A DNA stretch of 64,000 nucleotides from Crotophaga sulcirostris. Taxonomy: Eukaryota > Chordata > Aves > Cuculiformes > Crotophagidae. The stretch is taken from contig VYZB01000217.1 in NCBI GenBank assembly GCA_013397455.1, forward strand, positions 501,104-565,103, in the 5' to 3' direction. Below the pieces are notes generated by a model, which was not told the origin of the DNA, ran no database searches, and was given only the letters and a program-made list of their open reading frames with translations. The position numbers and the translations under genes were made by a program. Each line of letters opens with the position of its first letter. Position 1 is the stretch's first letter. Positions 27,095-40,100 of this stretch are shown here, in pieces.

Positions 27095-27160
27095 AGGTAT
27101 GGTTGGACTCAAAAATCTCAGAGTTCTTTTCCAACCAGACAATTCTAGGATTCTATAATT
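27095..27160 (+). mobile_element. CR1: CR1 LINE 3' tail remnant, about 65 bp
   Basis: GGTTGGACTC, then ATCTCAGAGTTCTTTTCC, AACC and finally TTCTAGGATTCTATAATT match the last part of a CR1 3' UTR and its octamer tail. The copy is short and diverged. A minus-strand 90-codon frame (27008-27280) overlaps it and is treated as spurious. Confidence 0.75.
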
Positions 27161-28498
27161 TGTCAGAATCAACCGTTTTGGTCCAGAGGCAGTCTGAAAA
27201 AAAACATTAGAAAACACAAAAGTATTATAAGGCTCTTTGGAAAAAAACAGCAAATACCTGTCACCATATTTGAAGCGCAATGGTCTGTACTCAGAAGTGT
27301 GCAGGTTTTCGTAGGCCAGCTAGAAATGAAAGGAAACTAACTAAGAGAAACACCTTAAATCCCTGGAGGTTTTGGTCAAATTTCCATAGTGCCACAACAT
27401 AGATGATATTCAGCAGCTATCTGAGTCTGAATCCAGTGAAATACATCTGTGACGTTGCTTCTTTGCAATAATTAGTATCACCAGAAAAAACTCCTCAGTT
27501 CTTTTCATGAATCTGTATTCAGGGCTGTATTATCACAAATGTTACAGAAAAAAATATCCCCTCTTTACCCAAAGCATCATACTGACCAAACCAAGAAGTT
27601 CAGATGGCTTTTTTTTCTTTTTCAGTCAAGAAACTGAAAAACTACACTACAGAGAAATTTCCTCCCTTATTGTCTGGGAAGTATTGAAGTTAGACTGACT
27701 TGTGGCCGTCGTAAGTTACGTACACAGTAGCTGAACTTGCACAATGATCACAGATAGTTCTTCACCCTGTCTCTAGCACCTCATCTCTTGTACACAGCCA
27801 AGAAAAAGTGACATAGAGACAAACATTCATAGGAGATGCTGAGGTTCTACACACAAATGTCTGTTACTGAAATCCTCTGCCACTGTGTTCCTTCATAGGT
27901 TTTTACCTGACAGTAGGTTTATTCTGAACATGTACCCGTAAGTGAATACTTTTTTAACGCTTTCATTGTACACTTCCAATATGAACAGAGCTTTCTTCCT
28001 GGGTAAGACCATTATAACAAACTCACTGGACCTTTGTAAACAAAATAGTGTCTTGGTTGACAGTCTGTGTGTCTGATTTCAGCCCTGGGAATGTAGCACA
28101 TCCAAACCATGCAGAGGAAGCAGAAATTCTGACAGGCTCAGAACACCAACAATGACAGCATGAGCAGCAATACTAGTTTTATTTATAACATTTAGCAGTA
28201 GTGGTTTTGTTATAGTCCATTTGTATAGGGTTTTAAATGTATTTTTTCTCAATTTACAGCTAAATGGCAAACTTGTCCTGTGACTTTTCTGCCTCAGTTA
28301 AGTCCTTTTTATGTTGCATTTTGTCAATGCATCATCCCACCAAGAAGCGTAAGAAATGTATTATGAGATAAGGTTCTACAAAAAGAAGCCAGAGTTTGTA
28401 ACCATCCACATTATCTTCTCTCTACAGAAAAAAATACACTGTCATCTCGTAATTAGTTTTCACTTCTGTTGTGCAATATTTTACCCACTTTACTCAAG
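27161..28498. other. Unique DNA, one weak terminal-exon candidate
   Basis: No repeat is recognised. A strong pyrimidine tract and AG at 27606-27625 is followed by an open frame of 24 codons, including a split first codon, ending at a stop at 27696-27698 (QETEKLHYREISS...). Its phase would accept the 19948-20000 candidate. I see nothing else that supports it, and I score it below 0.1. Confidence 0.4.
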
Positions 28499-28745
28499 CT
28501 TCGCCAGGGAAAGTTTAGGCTTGATGTTAGGAAAAAGTTCTTCACTGTAAGGGTAGTTAGCCATTGAAATCCACTACCCAGGGAGGTGGTGGAGTCACCA
28601 ACCCTGGAGGTGTTTGAGAGGAGATTGGGTGAGGTACTCAGTGCCATGGTTTAGATGATGGGTTGGTGTTAGTGTTGGATTATAGGTTGGACTCGATGAT
28701 CTCAGAGGTCCTTTCCAACCTTGTAATGCTGTGATACTGTGATAC
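28499..28745 (+). mobile_element. CR1: CR1 LINE 3' end
   Basis: This plus-strand CR1 3' end starts at TTCGCCAGGGAAAGTTTAGG and runs through GGAGGTGGTGGAGTCACCAA, the CATGGTTTAG block, GGTTGGACTCGATGATCTCA and GTCCTTTCCAACC to a TGTGATAC-type octamer tail. It belongs to a different 3' UTR subtype from the elements at 1-812 and 53.2 kb (CATGGTTTAG block instead of AACCTGATCTAG). Only the last coding bases and the UTR are present. Confidence 0.9.
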
Positions 28746-29207
28746 TTTCCTTCTCCCTGACCTACGTTTTCCTGGTCATACAAAAATGGTTTTGATCCCT
28801 TTTTAAAAATACTCCTACACAGAAACAGAGCTGCTAGGCATTGATTCCGTCTGTCTGGAGAGAGTAGTGATCAAACCTACAAAGATTTGCTCTTAAATAC
28901 AAATAGAAAATGAGATGATGAGACTTTGGATGTATTACATCACATTTTAATAAAAAAATTGAGTACACATGGCCAAGGTGGCACTAGTGAATGGAGATGT
29001 ATATTTTGATGGGAAACCATGACCTGAGACCAATACACCTCTGTCAGTGTGGAAGAACAGCTAGAAAATATAAGGTGAAAATCAATGGACAAGTATGATC
29101 AACTTTACACATACAAGATGGGAACACCTGCAGAGTGCAATTGCTGAACAGAAGAAGGCTTAGGGGTTATACCTGATCAAAAATTCAAATAAAAGCTTTC
29201 AACACTG
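28746..29207. other. Unique AT-rich DNA
   Basis: This short spacer lies between two CR1 copies of opposite orientation. Nothing is recognised in it. Confidence 0.5.
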
Positions 29208-30028
29208 TTTCCCACAACTTTTCTGGGCAACATGTTCCAGTGCCTCACCACCCTCACAGTGTAAAATTTCTTTCTAATATCTAATCTAAACCTTTCAGCT
29301 GAGGGTACACTCAATCCCCTTATCCAGACCATTGACAAAGATGTTGAACAGGACTGGACCCAACACTGAGTGCCTCCAACTTAATTTAACCCAATTTACC
29401 ATCACTCTTTGGGCCCAGCCATCCAGCCAGTTTTTCACCCAGCCGAGGTTGTGCCTGTCCAGGCCAATGGCAGCCAGTTTCTCAAGAAGAATACTGTGAG
29501 AAATGGTATTTAGTAAAGTCCAGGTACACCACATCCACAGCCTTTCCCTCATCCATTAAATGGGTAACCTTGCAGTAGGAAATCAGGTTGGTCTACCAGG
29601 ACCTACCTTTCATGAACCCATGTTGACTGGACCTGATCAACCCATTGTCCTGTGTGTGCTGTGTGACAGCACTCAAGATGATCTGCTCCATGACCTTCCC
29701 CGATACCAAAGTCTGACTGATAGGCCTATAGTTCCCTGGATCCTCCCTCCAAACTTTCTTGTAAATGGGTGAACATTTGCCCATCTCCTTTCAAGTGGCA
29801 CCTCCCCAGTCAGCTAGGACCACTGGTAGATGATGGCAAGGGGTTTGGTGAGGATCTTTGCCAGCTTGCTTAATACCCTTGGGTGGATACCATCCGGCCC
29901 CATAGACTTCTGGATATCTCATTGGCTGAGGAGGTCTCTAACCAGCTCTTCTTTGCTCATTGGAACTTTGAACCATTCCACCAACAGTTTCACAGACAAC
30001 TGATTTTTCAAGGTCCGTGATAACTATC
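29208..30028 (-). mobile_element. CR1: CR1 LINE reverse-transcriptase fragment with internal and 3' deletions
   Basis: The minus strand encodes the palm and fingers part of a CR1 reverse transcriptase: MGPDGIHPRVLSKLAKILT (29840-29915), then EDPGNYRPIS, KVMEQIILSAVTQHTQDNG, SQHGFMKGRS, HSILLEKLAAIGLD and [20 protein letters not shown] ending at 29297. The sequence then jumps straight into 3' UTR homology (29208-29296), so the FADD catalytic box and the whole ORF2 C-terminus are deleted. The 3' tail is missing too, because homology ends mid-UTR at 29208 without octamers. A frameshift lies between 29553 and 29593. The 5' end abuts the LTR at 30029, and CR1 sequence does not resume beyond it. 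Confidence 0.93.
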
Positions 30029-30612
30029 TGTCCTGGTTTCAACTGGGATAAAGTTAATTTTCTTTCTGGCAGCTAGTATAGTACTATGTCTTGGATTTAG
30101 TATAAGAACAATGTTGATAACACACTGATGGTTTGGGTTGTTGCTAAGTATTGGCAGACTAAGTCAAAGACTTTTCAGCTTCCCACTCTTTGCTAACGGA
30201 GAGTTGCACAAGAAGCTGGGAGGGACTGTAGCCAGGACAGCTGTCTCAAGCTGGCCAAAGAGATATTCCATACCATATAACGTCGTGCTTGGTATATAAA
30301 CTAGGGAGCTGGCCAGGAGCCAACATTTGGTACTCAGGGCTGATCATCAGTCTTTTGATGGTAATTATGTTGTACATCACTTGTTTCATATATCATCTTC
30401 TTCATATTATTATTATTTTTAATACTACTACTGTTACTACTACTACTATTATTATTGTTATTATTCTATCTGTCTTTTGCTATCCTATTAAACGGTCCTT
30501 ATCTCAACACACTACAACTATTTTCATGTTGCTTCTCATCCCACGGGGGTGTTGGGAGGGTGAGGGAGTGGCTATGTGGTCCTTAGATGTCAGCTGAGGT
30601 TAAACCAAGACA
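30029..30612 (+). mobile_element. Solo LTR of an avian endogenous retrovirus, 584 bp
   Basis: The element starts TGTCCTGGTTTCAACTGGG and ends AAACCAAGACA. The ends are an imperfect inverted repeat (TGTCCTGGTTT against TGTCTTGGTTT) with canonical TG...CA termini. The flanking pentamers CTATC (30024-30028) and CTACC (30613-30617) fit a 5 bp target-site duplication with one change. It carries a TATA box (TATATAAA, 30293-30300) and a polyadenylation signal (ATTAAA, 30487-30492) in LTR order. I recognise the family as a widespread avian ERV LTR, possibly ERVL-like given the 5 bp duplication. No internal retroviral genes or second LTR are present, so it is a solo LTR left by recombination. An ATT/ACT triplet tract lies in the middle. 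Confidence 0.9.
30403..30466 (+). repeat. Imperfect (ATT)n/(ACT)n triplet tract inside the LTR
   Basis: Runs of TAT and TAC triplets (ATTATTATTATT, then ACTACTACTGTTACTACTAC, then ATTATTATTG) occupy the region between the TATA box and the poly(A) signal. They lie at the position of the LTR R region and are probably a local slippage expansion after insertion. Confidence 0.8.
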
Positions 30613-31163
30613 CTACCATACCAATAAAGATGTTCAGTTTGTGACTAAATGTAAAATCAAATTAACTCTAAGAATTCTCAGAGCTACTAAATATGCTTTA
30701 CTACTTAGAGTAGTCTATGGAGTATAGTTAAGATAAAACTAAAGAAAAAGGATAGCTACAAGTGGATACTAGGAAGGGGCAGAGGTACGAATTTTAGTTA
30801 GAATTACCTGTCATGGGGCTGTCGTGATATCAGTAAATATAATTTTTAGAATGAGAAATTACTTGAATTTTAGTGATTAAATTGAAATTTATTCCCTTGA
30901 ATGAGGCTTTCTACATGAACAATATTCTCCTCTACTTATCTTATCTTACTGTATTGAACAATTACTTGAACAAGCACAGAAAATTTTCTTTTCCTTTTAT
31001 TTTTTTCCTTTTCCAGTTTCAGATGACCTCTCTCAGCCATGTTAAGCACTTGTGATGATAAACTCTAGGATCATGTGGGTGGCAGATGGGTTGAAAATAA
31101 TAGCTGCAGAAAGCTAGATTTCGACTTTGAACTTAGCTGCAGATCCACCCCATGTCACAAGGC

Positions 31164-31180
31164 AAAAAAAAAAAAAAAAA
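31164..31180 (+). repeat. A17 homopolymer
   Basis: This is an uninterrupted run of 17 A bases. No AATAAA or recognisable retrocopy precedes it, so I do not call it a processed pseudogene tail. Confidence 0.85.
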
Positions 31181-34100
31181 GTTTAAGGAAGAAAAACCAC
31201 TTTTCTCTTTACTAAATAGTTTTAGCCATTGCTGACTAAACTGCTGATTTTTTTCCCTTTGCTAAGAGGAAATTGATTATTTCTGTTGTAGTCATCATAT
31301 TTGCACTTGGAGCCTTGCTTATTCATTCACGCATACAATTGATCAAACTACTTCCACTTCTGCAGGTCTTCCAGTAAAATATATAATCCGAACCTGGAGA
31401 GTGTTAAAAAATCCCACACCCTTTGTCTGTTTTCTATTGGGTCAAGTAAGTTTCTTGAATTCATCTGTAGCAAAAGGCAAAAGACAAACACGTAGTTGGG
31501 AGACAACAGAAGCTTGCAGCTTGTAAGGTGAAATCTTGAAAAGAAATCACCAAATTTCAGCACAAGGTTGCTTCCCAGTAGGCTCCTTGTCCAGTGGTTT
31601 TGACCAGATCTTTCTTCACAAAGCCTAAAGAACAGCTGACTGATGTTTCCTCATGGTAGTCAAATTTGTGTTGTTGAAAATGAAAAACCATTTCATAATG
31701 TCTGAAAAAGAATTCAGATTACAGGGATCTGAATAATGTAGTTGCATTTGGTCAGGGACATCCTAATACCAAGTAATAATGGAGAAATTAAAGTCTACTA
31801 CTGGAGATTTTCCTTCCCTCTCCATTCCTGAAAGCAGGCGTACAAGGTGAGCAGGATGATGCAGATATGGAGAAACAAGAATGATAACTGATCATTAAAA
31901 AAATGTATGCATCTCTTCTGGAGGGAGATGATAGTGTGACCTTCCTGTCAGGTTGTGGATAGTGGGCTTCCATTTTCAGTTTGAGCAGATTTAAGCTCAA
32001 TATAGAGGACACAGAAGAAAAGTCTGAAGATAAGGTTAGAAGTAAAAAAAGATAGGTGCACAGTGGAGTATTTTCTGTATTTGTTTGTTCTTTTTCCTTT
32101 ATTCTTCCCCTTTTTGTTTTCATATCCATAACTTGCAAGCTTCTTCAAGTTTCCTTTCAGTTTAGCTTCCACAGTGAACCTGAAAGAGGATCAAGCAGTT
32201 CTCCCAAGATTTCTATTGTATAGTTTATTGAAACCTCAGCAAATCTAAATAGGCAGATTTTGCACAGCCCTAGTTCTGTACTGTCTTCAGTGTATTTGAC
32301 ATTTCTTTTTTTTCTGCTTACCTTTCTATGCCGCCCAGCTTATTGCAAGTGTATTACATGAAGTTACATAAATTGATTTAAGTCTGCATCATAAATGAGG
32401 AAAAGGAGGGGAAAAATAAAAAAGAAACCCTAAAGAATATTTTCTTTGGAATTTTTGTTCTGAATATAGACGATATAGCTAATATTCAGTAACTGATTGA
32501 AATTGTTGGCAGCTCATTCAGGACCAAGAATGTGGCAGAAGAAAACCATGAATTACAAGTCCATCATTCTGAAATGCTCTAGATTTTTATCTGTTGCTTG
32601 TTCCATCAATTGCAACCCATGTCCATCAGTACTCAGGCAACTCAAATGTGCAATGAAATAACATATTAGCATTTAACCTGAAAAAATGAAGTTATTTAAA
32701 ATTTACATAAAATTATGGAGTAAACTCCAAACAGGTCGCCCTAGAAATGTGTAATTACACTCAGCAGTCCTGTCAGCATACATAGAAACAATTTTATTCC
32801 TAATCATCTTCTGCTTTTATTCGCTCAGGAATATATCATTAAAATTTCCACAGAACAATGAATCTTAATAAGTGCTAATGTAATTGTGAATTGTGGTAAT
32901 TGTTACCTGAATTAATCTCTGTACATTTAGTTTCTTGTTGCAAAAGGATTGTGGAAAAGATAATATAAGAATTAAAATATGTATAAATTATGCTGTTCTT
33001 GTAAGGCAATTTACTAGTTTACTGAGAGATTTCTGTGATAAATACACTAGGATCAGTAGATATGTAACTTTAATTAAATTGTTTATATGTAATTTTAATT
33101 TTTTATTTATTTTTTATTTACATCTAGTAGTTTGAAACTGAATAATAATGTAAATGGATCTATATAGTCACCTACTACTTTTTTTTCTTAATTGTACATA
33201 ACCAGTATATATATATATTACTGTATTATAAAATGTTATATTTTGTAGGTAGAATTTTAACAAGGTTGTATAAGACTAACCTAAATGTTAGAAAAACCCT
33301 CTGGAAACAATAAGGAACATCAAGCAACTCAATTTTCAGATCAGTGAAATGCAACCGTTGCTTGAGTGGAACAGAGCAGATGTTTACTAGCATACTCTGG
33401 TCCTGGAGACAAAGCAGAAAGATTGCTATCATATTTAATCTAAACTACAGTTTGAGGATTTTACAAAGACAGAAATAAATTACGTTGAATTTTATGTACC
33501 TTCTAATGCAAACAACACCAGAGGACATGTAAAGAGCAAAATATAGCTTAGTTGATGTAAGATTACCTCAGTCCAACTTCTATAGCCTTTTTCAAGGAGA
33601 AAGCTCTGTTAGGTTAACTAACAGCGATTGCCCCTTTTGTTACAGAGGTTCACTTTTGACACTGATTTTCATTCAATGAGACTGTGTTTTTTGACGATGT
33701 CTTCCTTCAACTTACTGTTTTGCTTTTGTTTTTTTCTTCCTTTTATTTTTTTCCCAGGGTACAACCTGACTTCCTCTTGGTCCATATGCAGAAGCCTTCT
33801 GAAGTTCAGAAGTTTTTAATTTAAGAACTAAGCACCAAATCTATCTTTCTTGCCAGTACAGCCGTCCTTGGACAAATAATGCATTTTCTTAACTGGTAGT
33901 CTCTTCCCATGCTTGCTCCATCTTGTTCCATGACTGTCCAATACAGGCAAAAGAAGGATTCACTAAGGAAATAATTATGAATCTGTAGGTTTGGGGAAGA
34001 GGAAAAAAAACGTATATTTTTTTCTAACATTACTTTTATTCAGTTACTGATACAGGAACATTTTCGTTCTTCAATCTCATCCATCTTGTCTATTGCAACC

Positions 34101-37100
34101 ATGTCCCTACTAACTGCAAAGTATAACTCTTATATATGACATGAATGATAATAAATCGTATCATTTAACTAACTATGGGGGTACAAAGCATTTGTGACTG
34201 GAGATCTTAATGTGGGGATTTTGTCAAACTAATGACTTTTCTTTTTAATAGCAATGCTGATGTTAATAGCATGATCAGAATAACATGATTTGAAATGAGC
34301 ATTTGGAAGGAAGATAGATGACTGAACAGACAACTCCTTGAACAACTCAAATGCTAGCAGTATTCTTGCAATCAAACATTTTTGTTCTTTCTTGTGACAT
34401 ACTGTGCACAGTCTCACAGCTGTGATGGAGTTTACATGTAATATATTTATTTATACTTTGTCTCCCCTCTAATGCCATATATTTTCACACAACTAAGTAT
34501 GTATAGGGTTTTATGATGATTTACAAACTTGACAAATGCTATATTACAGCCACAGTGTTGCAATATTCTGTGCCCGTCTGGAATTTGTAGGAGAACATTA
34601 CTGGGGTCTGAAAATTATTGCTCATAAGTTTGCATTCGAATGATTCTGCTTGAACACAAGTTCCTGGTCAGAAGTGACAGAACTGAACTCTTAATTTCCC
34701 TTCAGTAACATTTCTAGTAGGAAGAACAAACTCCCAGATCTCAGTGTTTCCTTGGGATGTGAGAAACCAAAGTCCAGAGCATTGGTAGAGCCTCCTAGAC
34801 ATGAGCAAACATGAAAGATTTGAGAAAAGGAAAGCAGGAAGGGATTATTCAGTCTTGACAAACATGTCCTCAAATCATTCTTCATTGACATAATGTACTG
34901 CGTAAACTCTACAGAACAGCGGAAATTAATCCATACAGGGCTATAGAAGGAGAAAATTGCTCAAACTCATTGTTCAAGGGTCTGCAGTCCTTAAAAATTA
35001 TGTTTTTGGTCTAGATGTTTCTAGGAATGCAACAGGACAAGAAAGAAAATACTTGAAGCCTGCATATGAGATCTGACACAAAAAAATCCAAGACTAACCC
35101 CACAGCTAGGGAACCAAGAGTAGGAGGGGAGAGACAAAGAGAACATGTTCCAACCTGTCATAGTGAGACAAGGCTCAACTCAGTTGCTTCATTCAGTATG
35201 AGTGGCCCAGTGTTCAAATATTTTTTTATGTGTCAGACTGCATATATCTAAGTGACTTCACAACACTCCACAACAGTATTGACTTTTATGACTTCATGAC
35301 TCTTAATAATCTCACTATTACCCTCCTCTCTGGATGGCCAAGAGTTCAAGTCACATTAGAGAATCAGCTATGACTTTAGATATCTGACTGCATGTATGGG
35401 ACCCTTTCTCCAAAATAAATTATGGGTACATGTGGTCATAAACATGAAAATAATAAGATTTGTGTATAGGTATAACACAAAGATATATGAAATATGAGTT
35501 ATTCCTTACTTCAAGACAAACATCCCTGTCATTTTTTTAAAATTGATAGTAAAAACCACAGTAGTTAACTGAACTAAAATAATAAATGAGGACATGATAT
35601 AATGTTTGATCTTTTGGACCTTCATCATTTTACATGAAAAATAATTTTAGATTTATATTTTTTAAAGGAAATGCAAAGGCTTTTACACTTTCCTTCAAGA
35701 ACTCCCAAAAAGTTTAAAATGTTTTTCATGTCTTACTGTTCGGAGTAGAGGTTAGAAATGTCTGCAAGAAGGATTTAAGCTTTGTTCAGTGAGTTGCTGG
35801 CTTTGCTGTTGTCTAGTATAAGGTCTTGGTCAAACTGTTTTCCTGTCTTTCTGCAAGTCTTGTATCTTATGAATCTTGTAAATCACCTCTTTTAATGTTG
35901 TCAATTCACAGGGATAAAAAAAGTGGTAGCATTTATTTTCAAGTATGTTTGTATTCTACTTGTGCACAAATGTATGTTGCACTAGCTCTTAGTCAGACGC
36001 TCCTGTTCCTTCCTCATCTTTCTCACCTACCTGGGACATGGGGAGTTTTAAAGACCTTTCTCCATCTTCTGCCCAGTGTGGGATTTGTAGAAATAGAAGA
36101 AAAATATTATTTTCCAACTGGGAGAGACCATTTGGATGAAAGAACATAAAGCAAAATGTCATTTGTTTGTTGGAAATATTAATAATAAATAAAGTTGAGA
36201 GACAGAATTGGCCAGAACCTTGAGATGCTCAGAAGATTATTATAAAAAGAAGAGTCATTAGGACAGAGTTAACTGAAAAATACCATGCTTTTTGTTTTCC
36301 TTTTGTTTTGGTTTGTTTTCCTATGTAGAAATGAAGAAAATTAAATTAAGGGACAATAAGAGATTATTATCTAGAAACTATTGCAAATCATTTAGCTGGT
36401 CCAGTAATATACAATATTTTTAGATATTTCTTATGGTGGCAGAGAACATGGATTAAATAATATTCATTAAAAATAAACAAAAAAAGACTCATGCAATGGC
36501 TAAATATTCTGAAAGCCCAGGTGCTGCCCAGGCTTAGTTCCTAAGAAGTGAGTGTGTCAACAGCAGTCAAAATAGGCTGGGGTTTACTGTTTTGGACTGA
36601 ATTGTTCATACAGATGTCAAGGAAATATGTGAGAAAAGGAGAGGAAATTTAGTTTGCTGAACTAGTTGACTGATCTCACATATGTACAGTCAGGTGTGTT
36701 GTTCACTAGGCAACACTTAGGAAAAGACAGGTATCTTTTACAGATTTTTCAGCTCGATTCAATTAACCACAGCAAACCTGAGCAAAGTGAAGGTCAGGAA
36801 ATCATTCACAAACAAGTTGTCAGAAGAAACTGCCCTGCATCTAGCAAAATGACATCTTTGACTAGGAAAGAATATTTCTTCATGGTTTTGGACGAAAGGT
36901 CAAAAACAAATTATTGCTCAAACTTGACCTGAGCATCAGATTGGTGAAGTGCAAGCTTTGCTGAGAGAGGAGTCTTTGTTATACAAATAACATGGGAAAA
37001 GAAGCTAGCTGGGTTTTGCGTAGCTTTCATTTATAATCCTTTTCACTTCAGTAGTAAGTTTGTAATGAATAGCAGTGAGGGTGACATAATTTTGTTGCCT

Positions 37101-40100
37101 CAGCATAAGAAGATCCTTCATTTCTTTGAGGCCTGTCCCACTGCCTCTTCTTATATACAAAAGAATTCAGACTTGAAGGATATCTTTAATACGTTTGGTA
37201 TCACAGTTATTTTTTTCCCCTGAGATTCTATTTTCGATGTAACATAGTACATACATTTTACATTTCCATGTCATAGCACAGTTCCTGAACAGAAAGGCTT
37301 TTTTTCAGGATGAGAATGTTGTGTCATACATGTAATGAAAAGTTTGTTTATTTCTGTAAAATATATTGATTAGTTATCAAAGACAGACAAAATTAATTTC
37401 CAATTTTGAACCATTTTATCAGAAACCAACATAAAATATTTGCAATAGGAAAACTGCACACAGGTTATAAATGGGGTCAGTGAAGGCTTACTGTTACCTT
37501 GCACTTTGCCAATCTGCCTGTTATAATACTTATTGCTTCATGTCTTGACACTTAGTTCTTGCCTGACGTGTTGGAATCTGAGGTCTTTACAGCATCTGAC
37601 CCTAGGAGGTCTAATTGCTGTGCCTAACTAAGATCAAAAGTAAGTAAGTCATACTCTAAAAATCTGACCATTTAATTTGAAGTAGTAAATCAATTTGTTG
37701 GTGTAGTTAGCCTACCGGGATAATATTAATTTGTATTGAAAAAAAGGAAAAAACCTACAATTTTTATTGCCATGATTGAGTACAAAAACCTTGATTTTAT
37801 AAATACTAAATTGTTATGCCAAAATCAAGTAAAACAGATTCAGGTTGTAGCTACTTTGAACAGTTTATTTGTGAACCTGACCAGAATTGTAGGTTTATAA
37901 GAAAATATTTAAGCTTCCGTTCAAGCACTGCAATTTTAGATGGGCCTAAAATATAGATAATATTAAAACAACTGAGTCTGAGTCTCTCAAAGGACTGAGT
38001 GACTTCAGATCTCAAAGCAGGTTGTGAGTTTAACTTCACAATACTCATTCATTTGAAAAGGAATGTAGAAATCACATTGTTGAACTTTGGACAGGTTTGG
38101 TAATACTTCTTGATCAAAAGTAATGAGAAGCAGGAAGGGAAAAAAAAAAGAAAAGGGGAAAAGAGACCATTTATCTCTTACCAGAGACTGGAATTTGGTA
38201 TTTGTAACTTTGCTCCCATTGATTCCACCCCTTATATTTCGGTGTCTGATTTTGTCAAATGGGAATAATACTGGGGTCTCTTTAGATTCTAGGTTCAAGT
38301 ATTTCATGGCTATCCTTATTTATTGTTCAGCAATGAGCAGTAAGTCTAAAACGCGGTGACTGCTGGATTGTTGATATCCTTTTTTTCTCACACATTAAAA
38401 TCTTTGAAAGGAACAACTTGCAAGAAGTGTAAAGTGGGGACTGTAAACTGAATTTGCCTTTTCTTCGGTGTGTCAAAAATGTTTTCTAGCTGTTGCTTAA
38501 ATGTAAGAAAGTTTTCTTCCAGTTCCAACGCACATAATGTGTAGCACCTCAGGTCCCCTTTCTTTCTCTATCTTTTTCCTTCCCCTCAGATCTCACTATT
38601 TCAGGAAGACAATGTGTGAAATATTCAAATATCTATACCTTGTTTAAATGACAGTGATTTTAATGAGAACTGAGAGAAGCTACTGGCACAAAATGAACAT
38701 GTTCTCGTGACAGGGACTGTAAATGAATATTGTAAAACTGACTCCTTTCTTGAAGCTGTTTTCTACACTAAAATAAAAAATCCTAAAAATTGATTCCTGT
38801 GTCCACCTTTGCTGGCCCAAAGCATACAAATAAAGTTTGTATTCCAGTTCAGAAAAAGAAAAATGAAAATATTTAATTGAAAACTGACAGCTTTAATGAA
38901 CTTTAAAGGTTATCCTTGGTGCTAGTTAGCATATCTATTCATGTCTCTACCACTTTATTGAATTACTCAGCTGAACACATACTCAAAAGCAAAACTAAGG
39001 AAAAAAAATGAGAAAGCAAGCATTAATAATTCATAAATACTAGAGGCTTCTGACTGACTATTTTTTTCAGGATGTCGGAAGTCTGCTAAGAAATGAATCC
39101 TGCAAGCTCCTAAGTTACTTCAGAAGCTCACAAAGCGACCCTGTCCAAGAATGTTAATGTTTCTGTAAGTGGTTAGCTACCAAAACATACTGTGGTTTTT
39201 CATCCCCTCAAGCACTTCTTCATGTTTCTTTGGATTAGTAGAAAGTAGGGCTTTTCATGAAATGTATAACTGACAGTTTTTATATTTGAATTTTGCAAGC
39301 CTCCGCAGACCATAAAGAACTCCAAATTCAGCCCTAATCCTCTGTTACAAAGTAAATCAGAATTTTTGAACAGATTCCAGATGCCAATTACAGTAATAAT
39401 GAGGATATACAACTTCTTTCTCTGCCTCAGCTGGATCAGTAGCAAAGCTGCTCTTGACAGGTTAACCTGTCTTAAAACTTTTTGGAGGAGGAAGGGGGAG
39501 TGAATTAAAATTTTGATTATTAAATCTTTCAATTGAAGGCTGAAGCTATTAACATTTTTCAGAATTAACTGTTTTTCTGGAAACCAATTACGGTGATCCT
39601 TGAAGATGTTGCATGACAGCGAATTGATTTTAGTCAGTATTTATGAGGGATTGAAATGGAAGTTTTTAACAATTAAGATAGTTCGGTGAAATACTGCAGC
39701 AGTGAGCTGATAGTGGGAGACAGCACATTTCAATACTAACCTCTCCACTCAAACAGGATAAAAAAGAGGTGGGTAGCAAATAACGGAATAGAGGCTTTAC
39801 ATTGTCAAGGCTTCACATTTTCAAGGCTCCACTCCTACTTTTTCAATACAGATATAATCCCAGGTACAATCTGGTCTGCCATATTGGAAGCATGCTTACT
39901 TTCCAGGTACTTGTACAATGCATTTTTTTTTTAACTGTCTGGGAGAAGTCTGCACAGGAAAAAGAAAACCAGGCCCTTTTCCAGTGCGGGCAAGGCAGCA
40001 CAAGGTACTCATAGCCATCATCATTTTTGCCATACTGACCACAAATAGGATCTCAAATAGGCATGAGTTGAATATTACACTTTTAAACTGTGGCTCAAGC

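Noticed and set aside
27606..27698. Terminal exon candidate after a strong pyrimidine tract
   Set aside because: Only 24 codons, two frames are open for a while, and there is no independent support. It is mentioned only in the stretch description.
29560..29772. 70-codon plus-strand frame with many prolines
   Set aside because: It is the antisense shadow of the CR1 reverse-transcriptase frame on the minus strand.
31164..31180. A17 run as a possible processed-pseudogene tail
   Set aside because: No polyadenylation signal, no recognisable upstream retrocopy and no target-site duplication seen.
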